Source: Hyperoplus lanceolatus
Taxonomy: Eukaryota > Chordata > Actinopteri > Uranoscopiformes > Ammodytidae
Reading direction: 5' to 3'
Length of the DNA: 64,000 bases
Assembly: GCA_026929865.2 (NCBI GenBank)
Contig: CM049404.1
Span: 28,421,001-28,485,000, forward strand
Numbering within the stretch: position 1 is the stretch's first letter; every line of letters begins with the position of its first letter. This document shows positions 43,718 to 56,800 of the stretch, one piece after another. The notes below the pieces were generated by a model that worked only from the letters and a program-made list of their open reading frames with translations, was not told where the DNA came from and ran no database searches. The position numbers and the translations under genes are program-made.

Positions 43718-43807
43718 CACTGAAAATAAAAATCTAGTGTTCCTACACTGGATCGTGAGGAGATATTCACTGATTTCAAGCATTCTCCAGAATCACACTC
43801 CTAGTTT
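43550..43807. mobile_element. family 1 copy F, internally deleted, with expanded TG tract
   Basis: Left arm AAGGTGGAGTCAGTGATTC to CTGTCCGTACTG, then about 80 bp of TG (43631-43713), then GTGCACTGAAAA resuming the arm. The centre is lost; the right arm (GATCGTGAGGAGATATTCAC) ends in a decayed terminus. Confidence 0.75.
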
Positions 43808-43936
43808 TACCTGTCGTCCTTCTCAACTCTCACTGCACATACCATAACAACATATTTGTCTCCATAACTCATAAACAACTCCTATTCTTTGTTGTCATTT
43901 ACTCTTTGAACCATAACAGTGTTAGAGACACATTCT

Positions 43937-44046
43937 AAAGGTGGATCCAGCAATTCTGGAGAACGCTTGTTGTCAAAATCACTTTTTCGTAAAAATCAGG
44001 GAATATCTCCTCACGATGTGCTACCTGTGCGTACTGTGTTTATGCC
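43937..44046. mobile_element. family 1 copy G, left arm only
   Basis: AAAGGTGGATCCAGCAATTC through GTGCGTACTGTG, then unrelated sequence. 130 bp from copy F. Confidence 0.7.
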
Positions 44047-44457
44047 TTGTTATGTTCCACTAATATGAGCAAAGACAGTCACAAGAAAAGCCCTAGAAGC
44101 GTACCGCTTAGTGCATACTCAGCACCCCACCTACTGCATACCTCGCTGGTTGCTATGCTCTGTTATTATTTACTGCCTATCCAGCTGGGTGTTTCCGGCC
44201 CCTTCATCAACTTTTGTCACACTCTTGTTCGACCCCATTCAGGTTTTAAAAACTTGTAACAGATCCTAATATCCTATCACAAAAAAGGTGCCAGTAGTAG
44301 AAGCTTAGAGCACACCGTAGGTCCTGGGGGGGACAGATGTTGGCAGCATTCCTAATTTCCTTTCTCATTCTCTCGGCCTGTCACTTTTGAAAGGGGCAAG
44401 CAGGATAGAAAATAATCGGCAGAACATCCCATAAGTCTGAATGTGTGGGGGCAGCAG

Positions 44458-44526
<69 letters not shown>
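44458..44526. repeat. TG microsatellite
   Basis: Pure (TG)n of about 68 bp. A short (TG)n also occurs at 45974-46000. Confidence 0.9.
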
Positions 44527-44528
<2 letters not shown>

Positions 44529-44760
44529 GTGGAGGGGGCCCATCTTGACCATTGTTTGACAGAGAAGCCATTTATGTGGTCGCCATAACAACCATAATAC
44601 ACTCCTATCCATGTCCTTGTGCTTACGGTAGAGTGAGCTCTGATTCTTTGAAATGTTATTGACAAGAAAGAAGCAAATGACAAACTCAAACACGTCTCTT
44701 TCGTTTCCTGTCTATTGCACCAGGAAATCTTCTTAATAATGTTATACAGTATCAGACATT

Positions 44761-45096
44761 AAAGGTGGGGTCAGTCATTCAAAATCACTTTGTCATCAAA
44801 ATCGGTGAATATCTCTCTTCAAGATCTGCTACCTGTCCCTGTACTAAATGTGAACTGAAAACAAACCTGGTGTTCATACACAGCCTTGACTCTGTAAATC
44901 GGCATTTAAACAAAGGGGGCTCACTGTAGTTAGCAACATGCCTGTTTACAGAGCCTGTAGGCTGTGTATTAACACTGGGTGTTTTCAGTGCACATGTGTA
45001 CACACAGGTAGCGGATCGAGAGGAGATATTCACTGATTTAAAAAAAATATATCATTTTGACAACAAGCGTTCTCCAGAATAGCTGACTACACCTTT
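44761..45096. mobile_element. palindromic foldback element, family 1, copy H
   Basis: Full-length (AAAGGTGGGGTC...GACTACACCTTT) with the centre intact (CAAAGGGGGCTCACTGTAG). Third copy in 1.6 kb. Confidence 0.8.
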
Positions 45097-45239
45097 AACG
45101 GTAAAATAAGCAAACATAGCTAATATGTTGTCCAGTTTAAATACAATCAAAAACACCATAATATTTGTACTCATCTTAAACGAAATGTAAAACGATTTTA
45201 AAATACCAAGGACTCAAATTGGTTGATTACTGTATCGAG

Positions 45240-45490
45240 GCCGAGGCTGTGTGTGGGGATTAAGAGTTCCTTTCAGCGGTCACAGAAGGCGGTCGATACT
45301 CTCCGAGGTCTGCGTCTGCCTTTGTCAATGGCCGCTGTAAAAACCTAGTGAAAACCCACCAGGTGTCTGATAGTCTTTGAGTTGTGCCAGTAGAACGACC
45401 ACATTCACTGTCAAGGGCTTTATGCCGCGTGTGCCCTTTGTATTCAGGGGAAGTTTTTTAGCCAACGGCACTGTGGAAAAGAGCTTTTAT
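45240..45490. promoter_or_regulatory. candidate conserved non-coding element
   Basis: Block with GGTCACAGAAGGCGGTCG, CTTTGTCAATGGCCGC and ACCCACCAGGTGTC (E-box CAGGTG / T-box-like AGGTGT). No repeat or frame. Confidence 0.3.
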
Positions 45491-45972
45491 TGCTTATGCT
45501 AAAATGATGCTTTCGCTATACAGTTGCATCAAAATACATTGAATCCCTATTACATTTGTACTTTGGCCGTAATGTCTGTCTCAGATACGAGAGTAGAAAG
45601 TTGAACAAGAACAGCAATAATGTCTGATTTCTTTTTTTTTTTTGGAACAGAACTGATTTCAAATGCTTCACTTTTTATTCACAGACATTTTGGATTTAAA
45701 AAATTGCTTGTGTAAATTAATTATGATCCCAATATTAAAAACATTGATTAATCATTCCATTTGTACTTGCTGTGACTTCTGTGTGATAAGTTTAAAAGTT
45801 GAATGAGAAAAAGCTAAAATTTCAGCAAAAAAGTGTTTGAAAATGAATTTTGGAACATAGCATGCTCTTGTCATCCAAAGACATCTTGATTATTTTCTTG
45901 TGGGTGTGAATCACTGTGACCTCAATATGATCAATCGACAGACGCTATCGGATTCATTGCAGGTATTTCAGC

Positions 45973-46003
<31 letters not shown>

Positions 46004-46494
46004 GAGTGTTACAGCCATTTATGTTTCATCAGCTCCATACTTCACTCCATTCTCTTTGCCGTCTGGCTGCACTTTCCACAAAACTTCATCCATCAACACG
46101 CATGAGCATAACACATGTCAGCACACTTTACACCGATAAGGTTACATTTGGTTCATAAAAACTACTAACAAAAACAACCAAAATCAACGTATTTATTCAC
46201 AAAGACTTTGACTTGATAGACCCTTCGGATGTTACCGAAGGTTTTTGGTCGAATTTTTTTTTTATTTATGTTTCATAGATATCAATTAATACGATTAAGT
46301 GTTTGAACCTACAGTCTACAGTTTGCACATTTTAGAGAAATATACAGATTCTTTGTCACAAATGTGTGCATTTTTGACTTCATCCCATTGCTTAAACTGA
46401 TTTTTTTGACCCCTTCAACTTAAATTTGAACTCTCAAAAATCACCCACAACCAGTTTGCTATTGTGTAAGTGGCTTAAATTCTGATAAGCTAAT

Positions 46495-46700
46495 GTAGTA
46501 GTCGAGGACTGATATCCTGCAGGCCCCTCTCTCTCTCTGCTCAGCAAACTCCCACCCTCTAAATGTTTATGGCCCTGGCTCCAGATTGCATTTTGAGATT
46601 TGAAGGATTGGCGGCCCCCCGTTGACTCACAGCTTGATGGTGACTGCCAGAGCTCTATCTCTTTGTTTATTGTGGCTCAAATTCTTCAAGTTTTGACCTC
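46495..46700. promoter_or_regulatory. candidate conserved element with forkhead-like site
   Basis: Complex block containing TGTTTAT at 46674-46680 (forkhead core) and TGACTCAC (AP-1-like), about 100 bp left of a family 3 element. Confidence 0.3.
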
Positions 46701-46796
46701 TTCATTTCCCCCCAAAAAATTAGAATTCTTATTGAGCTTATTGAAAAATGGCAATTATGAGAAGTTATTTGAGTAAGATTTAGATTTTTTTTTATC

Positions 46797-47116
46797 TTAA
46801 AGGTCCACTATGTAACTTTGGGTGTGTCAGAGAATTTAACTTTTTCTAAGGTATATATTCTCATAACTGAATAAAGAAACTTTTCTCGCAAGAAAATTGG
46901 ATCCCTGGAACAATGTTTGCAGTAAGAAAGCTTCCTGAAAAAGTTACTGCTTCACTGTTGTTGTTTACAAACATATTCTAGTCTTACATTTGGTTCAAGA
47001 TGTTGATATAGTTATTGAATACTAAGAATTACATGTATAGTAAATCTTTTTTTGGTAACCCAACTGCAGGCTCTTCAAATGTAAACTTCCAATGAAACTG
47101 CATAGTGCACCTTTAA
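46797..47116 (+). mobile_element. short DNA element, family 3, copy 2
   Basis: TTAAAGGTCCACTATGTAAC ... GCATAGTGCACCTTTAA, aligned along its length with the copy at 41.0 kb with a few deletions. Confidence 0.75.
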
Positions 47117-47519
47117 ATTACTTATTTTTTTTCAAATCCCTGTAAATGACACCACTCAAGTCTATCACTCTTATGTGTGGCTTGAGCTCTGCACAGACCC
47201 ATCATACGCTTCTTCAATGTGTGTGTAATTAGAGAGTGTGAGAAGTGGAGACAGTGGGGTTCTCTTCATACAGTGGGCCCTTGTCCCCCCCCCCCCTCAC
47301 CTCAACACTCTATTGTTTATTGATGGAAGGCGGTTGTCATAGTCATGAAATAACAAAAGCCTGACTATTGGTGTGTGTGTGTGTTTACCTCCGCACAGGA
47401 ACCACTGGGCAATTCTCCATTAAATTACAGCCATGTGTGGGCCGCCCAATCTCTCTCCCCTCACCCGCCCAGACCCTTACTACAGAGACACACATGCACG
47501 CACACACATGCGCATGCGC

Positions 47520-47520
<1 letters not shown>

Positions 47521-47569
<49 letters not shown>

Positions 47570-47609
47570 TATAGACACACATGCACGCAGACACACACAG
47601 ACACACACA

Positions 47610-47667
<58 letters not shown>
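47521..47667. repeat. CA array, interrupted
   Basis: (CA)n with CATACATATAGACAC and ACAGACAC interruptions. Confidence 0.9.
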
Positions 47668-47669
<2 letters not shown>

Positions 47670-49130
47670 CAATCACACAAGCACCCTCACGATTCAGCAA
47701 CATATCAGACCGTTACCATCCATATACACAACACTATAGGGAGGTCACTCCCACCCCCCTCACCCCCCTCCACACACACACATGCATAAACACAATTAAG
47801 CAGACTATCACCACTGTTACAATCCCTATAAAACAACAACATATTCATACCACCACCCATAGACAAAGCTATATTGCAGAGAAACAAACTGACTTTAAAT
47901 GATGACCATAGCAAAGGTGTTTTTATGGTGGAATTTTGTGTTCCTCCAGCACCCAACTATCTGTGTCAAGGAACAGCATGAGACCAATAATCAGTCACAT
48001 TGTTATCTCTCTGCAGACACAGATCTGCTTCACAGACACATCCTGTTTCACCCAGGTGTTACATCCATTTCTGCTTCAACTGTAGACATGCTAATGACGG
48101 ATGGGATACATTTGATTTAGCAATTAGTCAGATTGATTTAGAATCACATTTTGTATTCAAGTTCCCCCACACCCCGATTGTTTTAAGAAGTATACAAATA
48201 ATGAGGATTTGAATGATCATGTATTCTGTCTGCTATAGATTCTCTTTAAAGGAAAGTGAAATTGTTTTGTTTGAAATAACATGTACTCCTTCTCCCTTAT
48301 TTAAAAATACACAATCTAACACAAATATGAATTTATTCTTCTGTATTTGAAGATGTCTTCTCCCTTGAAAAGTCCATTTTGAGTGTCACATTGTGATGTC
48401 ACAAAACCATGTTTGTACAAATATGAGGAACTGATCCCATTTATCCAATCATTGTAAACAGCCAAACTCTGTAAACATTATTTCGCACAGTGAAGGTTCA
48501 AATAAAGTTAAAATGCGACAAATATTTTTTTGAGTAGACGGGGGCTTTAAAATTAATTCCAGGAAAGTCTACCATATATATGCTGTTTAATAACTACATC
48601 TATTGTATGTGGCTTGTTGACCAGTATTTGACATGCTGTATATCTCATATGCTTTTCAAAAGAGCAACATTCAATGGGAGGGGTGGTCGAAAAAAACAAT
48701 ATTGCTACAACAACATCCAATACCTTTCACCTCGATGCCCCCACTCACTATTCTAGGCCGATGTTACCAAACAAAGGGACTAAAATACATGCGTTGATGA
48801 AAAGGAGCACATTTGAAAGGGCCGTTTGCTGATCAATAACGAAAACAGTTTGACACTATAGTAATTTGCTGAGAGCCTCTACACTTGTATTTGCTAGATA
48901 ATGCCATGTTCGGATGATTGTACAATCCCTGACAACAAAGGGGTGACGGGGAAAACATAGTCTTAACGCGGTTGTCATAGAAAGAAGGGGTTCGTTGATT
49001 GCCCATAAGCAGAGTTTATGTTGTGATGTGACAAATTTGAATTTAAAAATCAACAATATAGGACCTTGGAAGTCCAACTTAGAAGAAAATCAGTTAAGCT
49101 GGACAGTTTTATTTCCATCAGGGGAGACCT

Positions 49131-49492
49131 AAAGGTGGAGTCGACAATTCTGGAGAACGCTTGTTGTCGAAATAAATTTTTGTCAAACTCAGCGATTATC
49201 TCTTCTTGATCCGCTACCTGTCTGTGTGTGAGCTGGAAGAAGAAAAATCCAATGTTGGTACACAGCCTAGGCTCTGTAAACGGGTATGTTAACGAAGGGT
49301 ATATGAACAAAGGGGGCTCATCTTAGCTAGCAACATGCCCGTTTACAGAGCCTATAGGCTGTGTATAAACACTGTATTTTTCTTTGAGTGCACACACAAG
49401 GACAGATAGCGGAATTTGGAGGAGACATTCACTGATTTTGCCAGAAGGGATTTTGACAACAAGCACTCTCTGGAATTGCTGACTTCACCCTT
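49131..49492. mobile_element. palindromic foldback element, family 1, copy I
   Basis: Full-length. Reverse-complementing the right half aligns with the left half nearly end to end, including CTGTAAACGGG and the palindrome. The loop is short. Best copy for seeing the foldback. Confidence 0.85.
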
Positions 49493-51957
49493 GATCAATC
49501 ATTGGTTAAAATAATGAACAATTAATTTCTTGAAACATGCTCTTGACAAGATAAAACGTTTTAATTCTTGCTAGCCTTTCATCAGCATAACTTAGCTTTT
49601 TTTCTGGGGAGATCAAGTTAAAAAACAAACAAAAACATCCCTTTGTCCTGTGTGTGACTTAACAGCGTTATTTATGACTTAGAGGGAGGAAATGTTTTTA
49701 AAGGGCACCTGAAGAAAAACCAACAGAGGATAAAATAATACAACAGGATATAGGAAATGCACCTCAAAACCGCTGGACCATTAAAATAGACTGTGGAAGG
49801 GAACACATCTGAAAAAACGTGAGAAACGCTGCTTTGGTCATCGTGTCCCCTCCAGTAGGCAGTTAATTATTGTTAGTCTGACACTTGTGGAGGGTGTGAT
49901 TCAATGCAAGGAGCTCTTGGTTATACTATAATGTCTGCATGGATCTTATGGCTGTGTTAGTGTACATGGAAGGTTTCCCTGGTATTCAAATAAACAGTTC
50001 AAATCCATGTTTTTCTGTGTTTTCAACTCCAGAAATGTTCAAAATATAAAAAAATACTCAGCTTTTAAGAATACCCTTTGTCCTGTCAAGCCTTTTCAAC
50101 AAAAACAACCAACAACCAAACTATTTAAAATGAATCAAAAGCTATACTCTTTCTCTAAAAAGGTGATGACTGGACACAAGATGAAATGCTCAAACTTATT
50201 TGTCAGTGTCTGTGTGCTTTGAGTTTACATGTAAAGTGTCCATGTCACAATGAATGCAAGTAGAATATCTGCACCCTGATTGGCTTTCAAGAGAGTTGTG
50301 ACATCACAAAATAATTCTCATATATACATATACATATTATAAAGTCAGATTTAAGTCAGCATGATTCCTTCTTCAGCCAAAGAATGTGTTAAATTCATCA
50401 ACATATTTCTGTATATTGTAAAATATACAAGAAAAAGGCACATTTCTGAGTGGAGGGGGGCTGTAAATTCAATAAATCTTGTTCATCATTGAGCAAACTT
50501 TAAGATTAAATCTAGTTATTTGACTGTTTTAGAGTAAATTATAGGTCCCTTCATAACAAAACAAAAATTGGGCTTTGTTTCGTCAACACTACTGATTGTC
50601 ACACCGATGTGAAATTGCTCCTCCTTTCCGGAACTTGGTCTCTGTGCCCTTTCAAGTTTTACTGTGTCCTAAAAAACACGTTCAAGTCACAATTCCTCAG
50701 CAAGTGTTGGTGGTGGTGGGGCCGTTCTACTGTTTGTCCACTGCAAGGTCATCGTAAAAAGCCCAGGCAGCAACTGACAACATCTGAAAAGACATGGGAC
50801 ATTCTCTTGTATGTACTCCTTATAGGTATAATCAGAAAAAAATATGTCAGGATAATGAAATAAATGCCCACTGAATAGAAAATGTCCTTAGGGTTGTTTA
50901 TGTTGTTGGTCATCTCTGATCCATTGTCCGAAACATGATCTATGTCAAGGTCGCCAAATATGTTGTTGCTTTGCTTTTTCTATATGATTTTAGTCAGGCA
51001 CTTCAACAAGTTGTACAGAATTCACATAACAGAAATTGACCACAATAGATGTCAGTGGCTAACATGTAACTATCATTTCATCAAGAGGAAAAAAAATCCC
51101 AAGGATCTATGTCAGTATTGTCATATGAAGAAGTACGGAAAAAAGCAATTTGGAGTTATATTCTGTCCCATAATCATGTTTCTCTACAGAGTGTTGGGTC
51201 AAGGTGAGAACTTATGTTATTATTTCATACACGACAACTAGCTATGGGCCTATATGTTTTTTCAAAGATGGACAGGTCATGTATAGGCGGCAATCTCTCT
51301 GGTTCCCACACAACTGCAGTTTTTTTTTTTTTTTTACGGCCTGCATGCAGCTTGGGTTTGTTTAGATTGAACGTAGAAGAAACAGCGTATTCAAGCATAG
51401 TTTCTTATTGGGGCCATAAAGCGTCTAGACAGCACTCCCCTCTCTTTTTCACCTTCAGCCCACTTCCCCCTTAAAAGAGCATTTGTTTATCTGGATATAT
51501 TGACCATAGTGTTTGTCTCGGTGCACTTATCAGCTGAGGCATTTTATCATATATGCTGAGGGGTTGGGAGGGAAGAGTAATAATAATGAAAAAAGACCGA
51601 TCATGTCATGTATGATGTAGGGTTACAGGGGTAAAACTGTGCATACGTATTTTTTTAGCTCACTTCAATTGTAGATGTAAAATGGCATTTGTAACTTGAA
51701 ACTATTTTCACTCTGCTTTTCCACCCTGACCCATGTATGAATTACTTGTATGAATAAAGTCAAGACATTTTTTTTGCAAAGTGTCTTCCCAATACCACAT
51801 GTTTAACACCAATCACCAGAGGAAAAACTGATTGCCTATAATGTTGTGTTCATTGTTTTATTTTGCTTTTGTGTCTATACTTTCATTCACGCTTTCCTTT
51901 ATTTGAATTTCTTTCAAATTCCTCATAAAGTTTTTATCAACATAAGATGTTTTATTT

Positions 51958-52065
51958 GGTGCTCACATAGTACGGAAAGTTAGCGGATAGAGGGGAGAGA
52001 TTCACCGATTTTGACTAAAAGTGATTTTGACAACAAGTGTTTTCCAGAATCGCTCACTCCCCTTT
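51958..52065. mobile_element. family 1 copy J, right arm only
   Basis: GCTCACATAGTACGG through AGATTCACCGATTTTGAC, CAACAAGTGTTTTCCAGAAT to CACTCCCCTTTAA. The left arm is absent. Confidence 0.7.
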
Positions 52066-52250
52066 AAGTGAATATATATTTTGCATATTTAAATGTTAGG
52101 TTTTCGTCTTACATTTATGGTTTTGTCAGTATACTGGTTGTCTTTCCTCTTACGTTTATTTTGACTGTATGCAAAATCCTACTAGGCAAAAAACCTTTTT
52201 CTGAATCTGATGCATACAGTTGATGTATTACACCTGTCCAGCCCCCAACC

Positions 52251-52288
52251 CGCCCCCCCCCCCCCCCCACACACACACACACACACAC
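52251..52288. repeat. C-run plus CA microsatellite
   Basis: CCCGCC, C-run of about 16, then (CA)n. A (TG)n of about 40 bp lies at 52707-52747. Confidence 0.85.
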
Positions 52289-52704
52289 TTTTTTATTGTA
52301 GAGTTCACTATAAATGCACAGAAGGTGCTCCGTGCACTAATAAAGGTTCCCCTTAAAAGGTGTAAATTCTCCTTAGCAAAGTGCAATAAACTTCCAGGAA
52401 TGTTTTTGCTAAAACAACTTTGACCACGAGGTGAACGTTAATGTGAAGCAGAACCAACATTATGATTCCAGAATCTTCCATGATACAAAAAACACAAAGA
52501 CTCGTACTTTTTGCCAGCTTGACACCAGTACCTAAAACATTTGATCAAATGTGGCCCGGATGGACACAAAGTTTATAAACTACAACTTATACTCACAATT
52601 ACAACAATGTTTTTGTTTTATTAGTTGTATGGTACTATTTTCTGTGACAGCCAAAATGTATTGTGTGAACCTTAACCATAAATACTGACAAATGTGCAAA
52701 CTGA

Positions 52705-52749
<45 letters not shown>

Positions 52750-53499
52750 TCTATTCCCAATCAAACTTTTGATTGCATTTGTAAGACTTTAGATACCCTA
52801 ACTACTAATAAACAGTGATTCATATTTAATGAAGAATATCATGTGTAGAACATAACAGCTGGACCACCTATTAGTGCACATATATTCAGAAGTAGACCTA
52901 TCCCTCACTTTCTCCTTAGCAGAGATGCACCGCATTTCTCATCAGAAATACATTACAATCAAAAATACATTACTGTGATGATCAAAAGTGTTTGATCAGC
53001 CCCATGCTTAGATTTTTATTTAAATATTTGAATAATTTCAAGTCCAGTGAACTAGCTGACATAGGAGAGCTAAAATAAAAAGTTTGGGGGATCAAATATT
53101 GCAAAAATGTGTGTCAATTTTAGAGATAAACAAAAGGATGTGTTTTCTGTAAATAAAGAATGGGTTCACAACTTGCAGCTTTTATGTAGCAATAGAATTA
53201 AATTAAGCCCGGAAAGTTGATAAAAGATGACATACAAGGTCAAATATGTATGTTCCTATTGATTTTATCGAGATAAAAATGAAATCAAATGAATAAGCAA
53301 GTATGTAATGGGAACTTTTAAACACATCCAGTCATGCAATTAAAACCTAATGTGTTAGTCACAGTCACAGATTGTAAACAGTTAAGACAATGTTGATTGA
53401 ATGATATTTTGCTCGGTCATAGATGGTATACATATGGGTTTTTTTCTCTCTCTTTTTTTTCGTACATGAACAAGGAATTCAGAGCGATGAGTTGGGTGT

Positions 53500-53804
53500 T
53501 ATTCACCCTGCCTCCATCCTGCGGCCCATCCACTAGCATTGCTCCTCCCGCCCCCTCTGGCTCATCAATAGGAAAGCGCATTTGAATAATGTGTGAGCAC
53601 TTGGACTGGAGCCAATCAGCTGTCAGGGGCTCGTGATAAATCGCAATGCATTATTGATAATAATAATTACGTTGACATGCGCATTTCTACTTGAGGGGAG
53701 CAACTTTTTTTTCCACTACAAACGCGAAGAAGAATTTTGTTGCAGAAGCCACGGAAGGTTAAAATTGTTTGCAACTCCTTTTTTTGCTCCCGGATGGTTG
53801 CACC
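53500..53804 (+). promoter_or_regulatory. sall4: sall4 proximal promoter / 5' UTR
   Basis: A GC box (CCCGCCCCC, 53547-53555) and a CCAAT box (GCCAATCAGC, CCAAT at 53612-53616) lie 190-260 bases before the ATG. An AT-rich TGCATTATTGATAAT stretch follows at about 53646. No TATA box is evident at a clear distance. The motifs are seen; promoter activity is inferred from position. Confidence 0.5.
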
Positions 53805-53871
53805 ATGTCGAGGCGTAAGCAATCCAAACCACAGCAGATCAACTCTGACGAGCCTGGTTCGGTAGGAAATG
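53805..53871 (+). CDS. sall4: sall4 coding exon 1 (NuRD-recruitment motif)
   Basis: ATG in a strong context (CACCATGT) followed by 22 codons plus one base, then donor [18 protein letters not shown] is nearly invariant in SALL proteins and is the reason for choosing this start. Confidence 0.95.
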
Positions 53872-56800
53872 GTAAGTTCACATATACACAAGATAACGTA
53901 GGCTACACAAGGAATAAAAAGAAAATTATAAGACTTTAACATGTAGCCCCGCGATGCCATGTTGCAAACTTATCGATATTTAATCTCAACAGTATTTGTA
54001 CGGGGGTGGGCTGCCTTTTACATTGTTCCTCACGCTCTTTGACCTGTTGCTTTCTGTTTGAATTGACCAGGAGTTAAAAACCGGATGATTTTAAACACAA
54101 TACAGGTGTTCCGTGAGCGTCGCTTTAAAAATGCAGCACTGTTTGGCTTTCTTCTCTGTACTTTTCCTCTCTCAAGACGAGGTCAAACGATACAGTGACC
54201 GAGTCTCATCTTTGGCTACGTATCTGTACAGTTGTATATGGTTTCAATATTGAAACATTGACTAATTTCCCTATGAATTGATGATTTTTAGAATTTTTTT
54301 TACAAGCATTTATTTTGTTTTGGGGAAACTGAAGATGGCGAAACCTCTTTGAACTTTTTTTCCAGTCTTCACTGAAGCGCGTGCGTTACCTGTTGATAGT
54401 TTGATACAATGTAGTCTTAACGTAGGAAGCTGTGTGGCGAAGAGTGGCTACTTTTTGAATGTCTTTTTTATAGTTTAATTTGCATTTTTTTTTGGCATTT
54501 TTCATTCAGATATTGTTAACTGGTTTCATGTATCTTATCATGACGCATCACGTTTTTTTTTTAAATTGGTGGCCAATATATAAGTGCATATTTCCAAAAC
54601 TCTTTTGATGCTCATTTTAACAGTTGCCATTGTTCATTGTGTTGAACGTTTAACTAATATATGCGTAGAATTTCAATGTATCTAATGTAAAAAAAAAAAA
54701 ACGTGTCACATTTTCTTATCAGTATGTATTGGTAGCATTTGTTTGCAAGTGTAGTGCCCGAAAATTGACGTTTTTAAACAAAGCTACCTTAAAAACAGTA
54801 TGAAATGTGACTGGCGTAAGCTGACCTGAAGGCAATAAATCCCCCCAGTTTAATGCATGACTGTTTCCTTTCGTACATATGAGGTGGGGGATGGAGCAGT
54901 GGCCTTTTTTTGGATACTGGGTGGGGGTGCGTTTTGGTGTTGCCATATGCAAGCTCCAGCGCTGCCGGAGAAGACCTCCCTTTTTATAATTCATATGGGA
55001 ACTTTTTTTAACACTGTTTTGAGAGCCGCGGTTCTTCTGGGTTTTTGTATCTTGATTTTGATAACACATTGTAGTTGATTTTAAATATTTTACATGTTGT
55101 ATACCACACCACACTAGGCCCGTGCATTGAGTGTTTAGCCCTGACCTCGTGTCATGTACCCCTCCTAAATGTGAGCACATAGGTCATGCGCCGTCAAGTG
55201 GTAAACCAGAGCGATGCCTCGTTATTTTAACTTCATGGTCGACATGCGATTTTTTTTTATTGAAAGAAAATAGTCCATAACTATCATACACTTAAACACG
55301 TGCGTAAATGCTCCAATCAGAGTTAAATTGTGTTAAGATAAGATTTGACTGTATGTATATAGTGTGCAAATGTGGGGGGTGGTTGACTCTTGGCTTACCA
55401 ATTCCTCATGGGCCAGGAACTAATGTAGTTTGCAAGCTTTTTTTTTGTGACACCTTCAATGCCTCCTGGTGAGCAATTAACAAGTCCAACAGTTTCCTTG
55501 GGAAAATGCAAACAGGTGGTCTGCCCCCATTCTCTTTGAGCCATTAGCATTTAACAATACACCCAGTTGTGAAATGGCCTCTTGGTTAGCAGACAAATTA
55601 AAATGCACACTTTCAAGCACTTGCAAGCTGTGAACATACTTGAAGTTAATCAGCATAAGATTACACAATCACACCCATACTTGCAAATTAACTTTTTATA
55701 GTTAAAGTATGTTTCTATTGTCTACCAGATTGGGTTTTGCATGCAGCCTTATACATATTCATTGCTTGTTGTAGAAGCTAGATTCACCCTCTTTTATTGA
55801 GATTTCAGTTTGGCATAGGTCACATAAGGTTGACCCCACACGTAGCACTGGTGGAAACGGATCTGATTTTTAGGCAAGGTGGTGTGTTTCGGAATGCCCG
55901 AGCCCCTTTGTCTTTCTGGACATTGTTCCTGGTAATGGGTTGAGGTAGATGATTGCCCTCTGCTGGCCCTGTGGACAATAACCAAATTCAAAGTTACCCA
56001 CAGATCATTGCAGTCACCTAAAGGGAGTGGAGGACTTTGCATGAATAACCACAGAACAAAACTAACTAAAGCCTCAAGAATGACCATAGATTCCAATCAT
56101 CAACTTGCACACAAATTGCAACAGAAATGTAATGTAACTTCAAAATGTTATTTTGCAAAGATGTTGTGCTGTACATTATTGTAAATGGATCATATCTTGC
56201 TCTATTTGACTTATTCTGACACATTACCTGGAATTAGAATATCTTTATGATTGAATCTTGACTTCTTAAGTTATTAATAATTGTAATAGTCAAATATTGT
56301 CACTATTGTATAAGGAGCCATTTTGTCAAGTTTTTCCTTCTGTCTTTATGACAAACGAATGTGGTGAACATAGTCAGATTTTTGTCTCACATAATCAGGA
56401 ATGATTTATGTGATGATGATTTTCAGCGCCAGTGTAGTAAAGTGTAAGCACAACCCAATATGCTGGCTGTCAGATTTCATATGTGCACCGTTAATATTAA
56501 AATGCCCTTTTTTAGAACGTAGTGCACTCCACTCTTTACAGCACACTTGTGGTGCAGGCACATATGAAAAAGCTTCCAATATGGGCAAATGCAAGCCATA
56601 TGTTTGTGACTACTAATGTTCCCATATTTCAGGCTCTGAGTAATTTTATGTTCAAATGTTTGCGTCAATTAATTGATTTAGAAAAAAATAATCAGAATGG
56701 CCTTAACTGACCCTGCACAAAGTGTCACAAGGCACACTAATAATTTTTAGAAACATTGGAGCAAATGTCTGACTTTATTATGCTGATCTTATGAATTTCA

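Larger units (their letters stand above)
47668..53499. other. non-coding stretch upstream of sall4
   Basis: Holds family 1 copies I and J. A possible further short element may run from about 48247 (TTTAAAGGAAAGTG) to 48553 (GGGGGCTTTAAA), and 50260-50470 shares a GGGGGGCTG-type end. No gene seen; open frames up to 99 codons lack family resemblance. Confidence 0.55.

Noticed and set aside
50942-51241. 99-codon frame with CQYCHMKK
   Set aside because: A single CxxC is not a domain, and the surroundings are AT-rich non-coding DNA.
54719-55180. 153-codon minus-strand frame in sall4 intron 1
   Set aside because: No recognisable domain or family resemblance, and no promoter signal seen. Probably chance.
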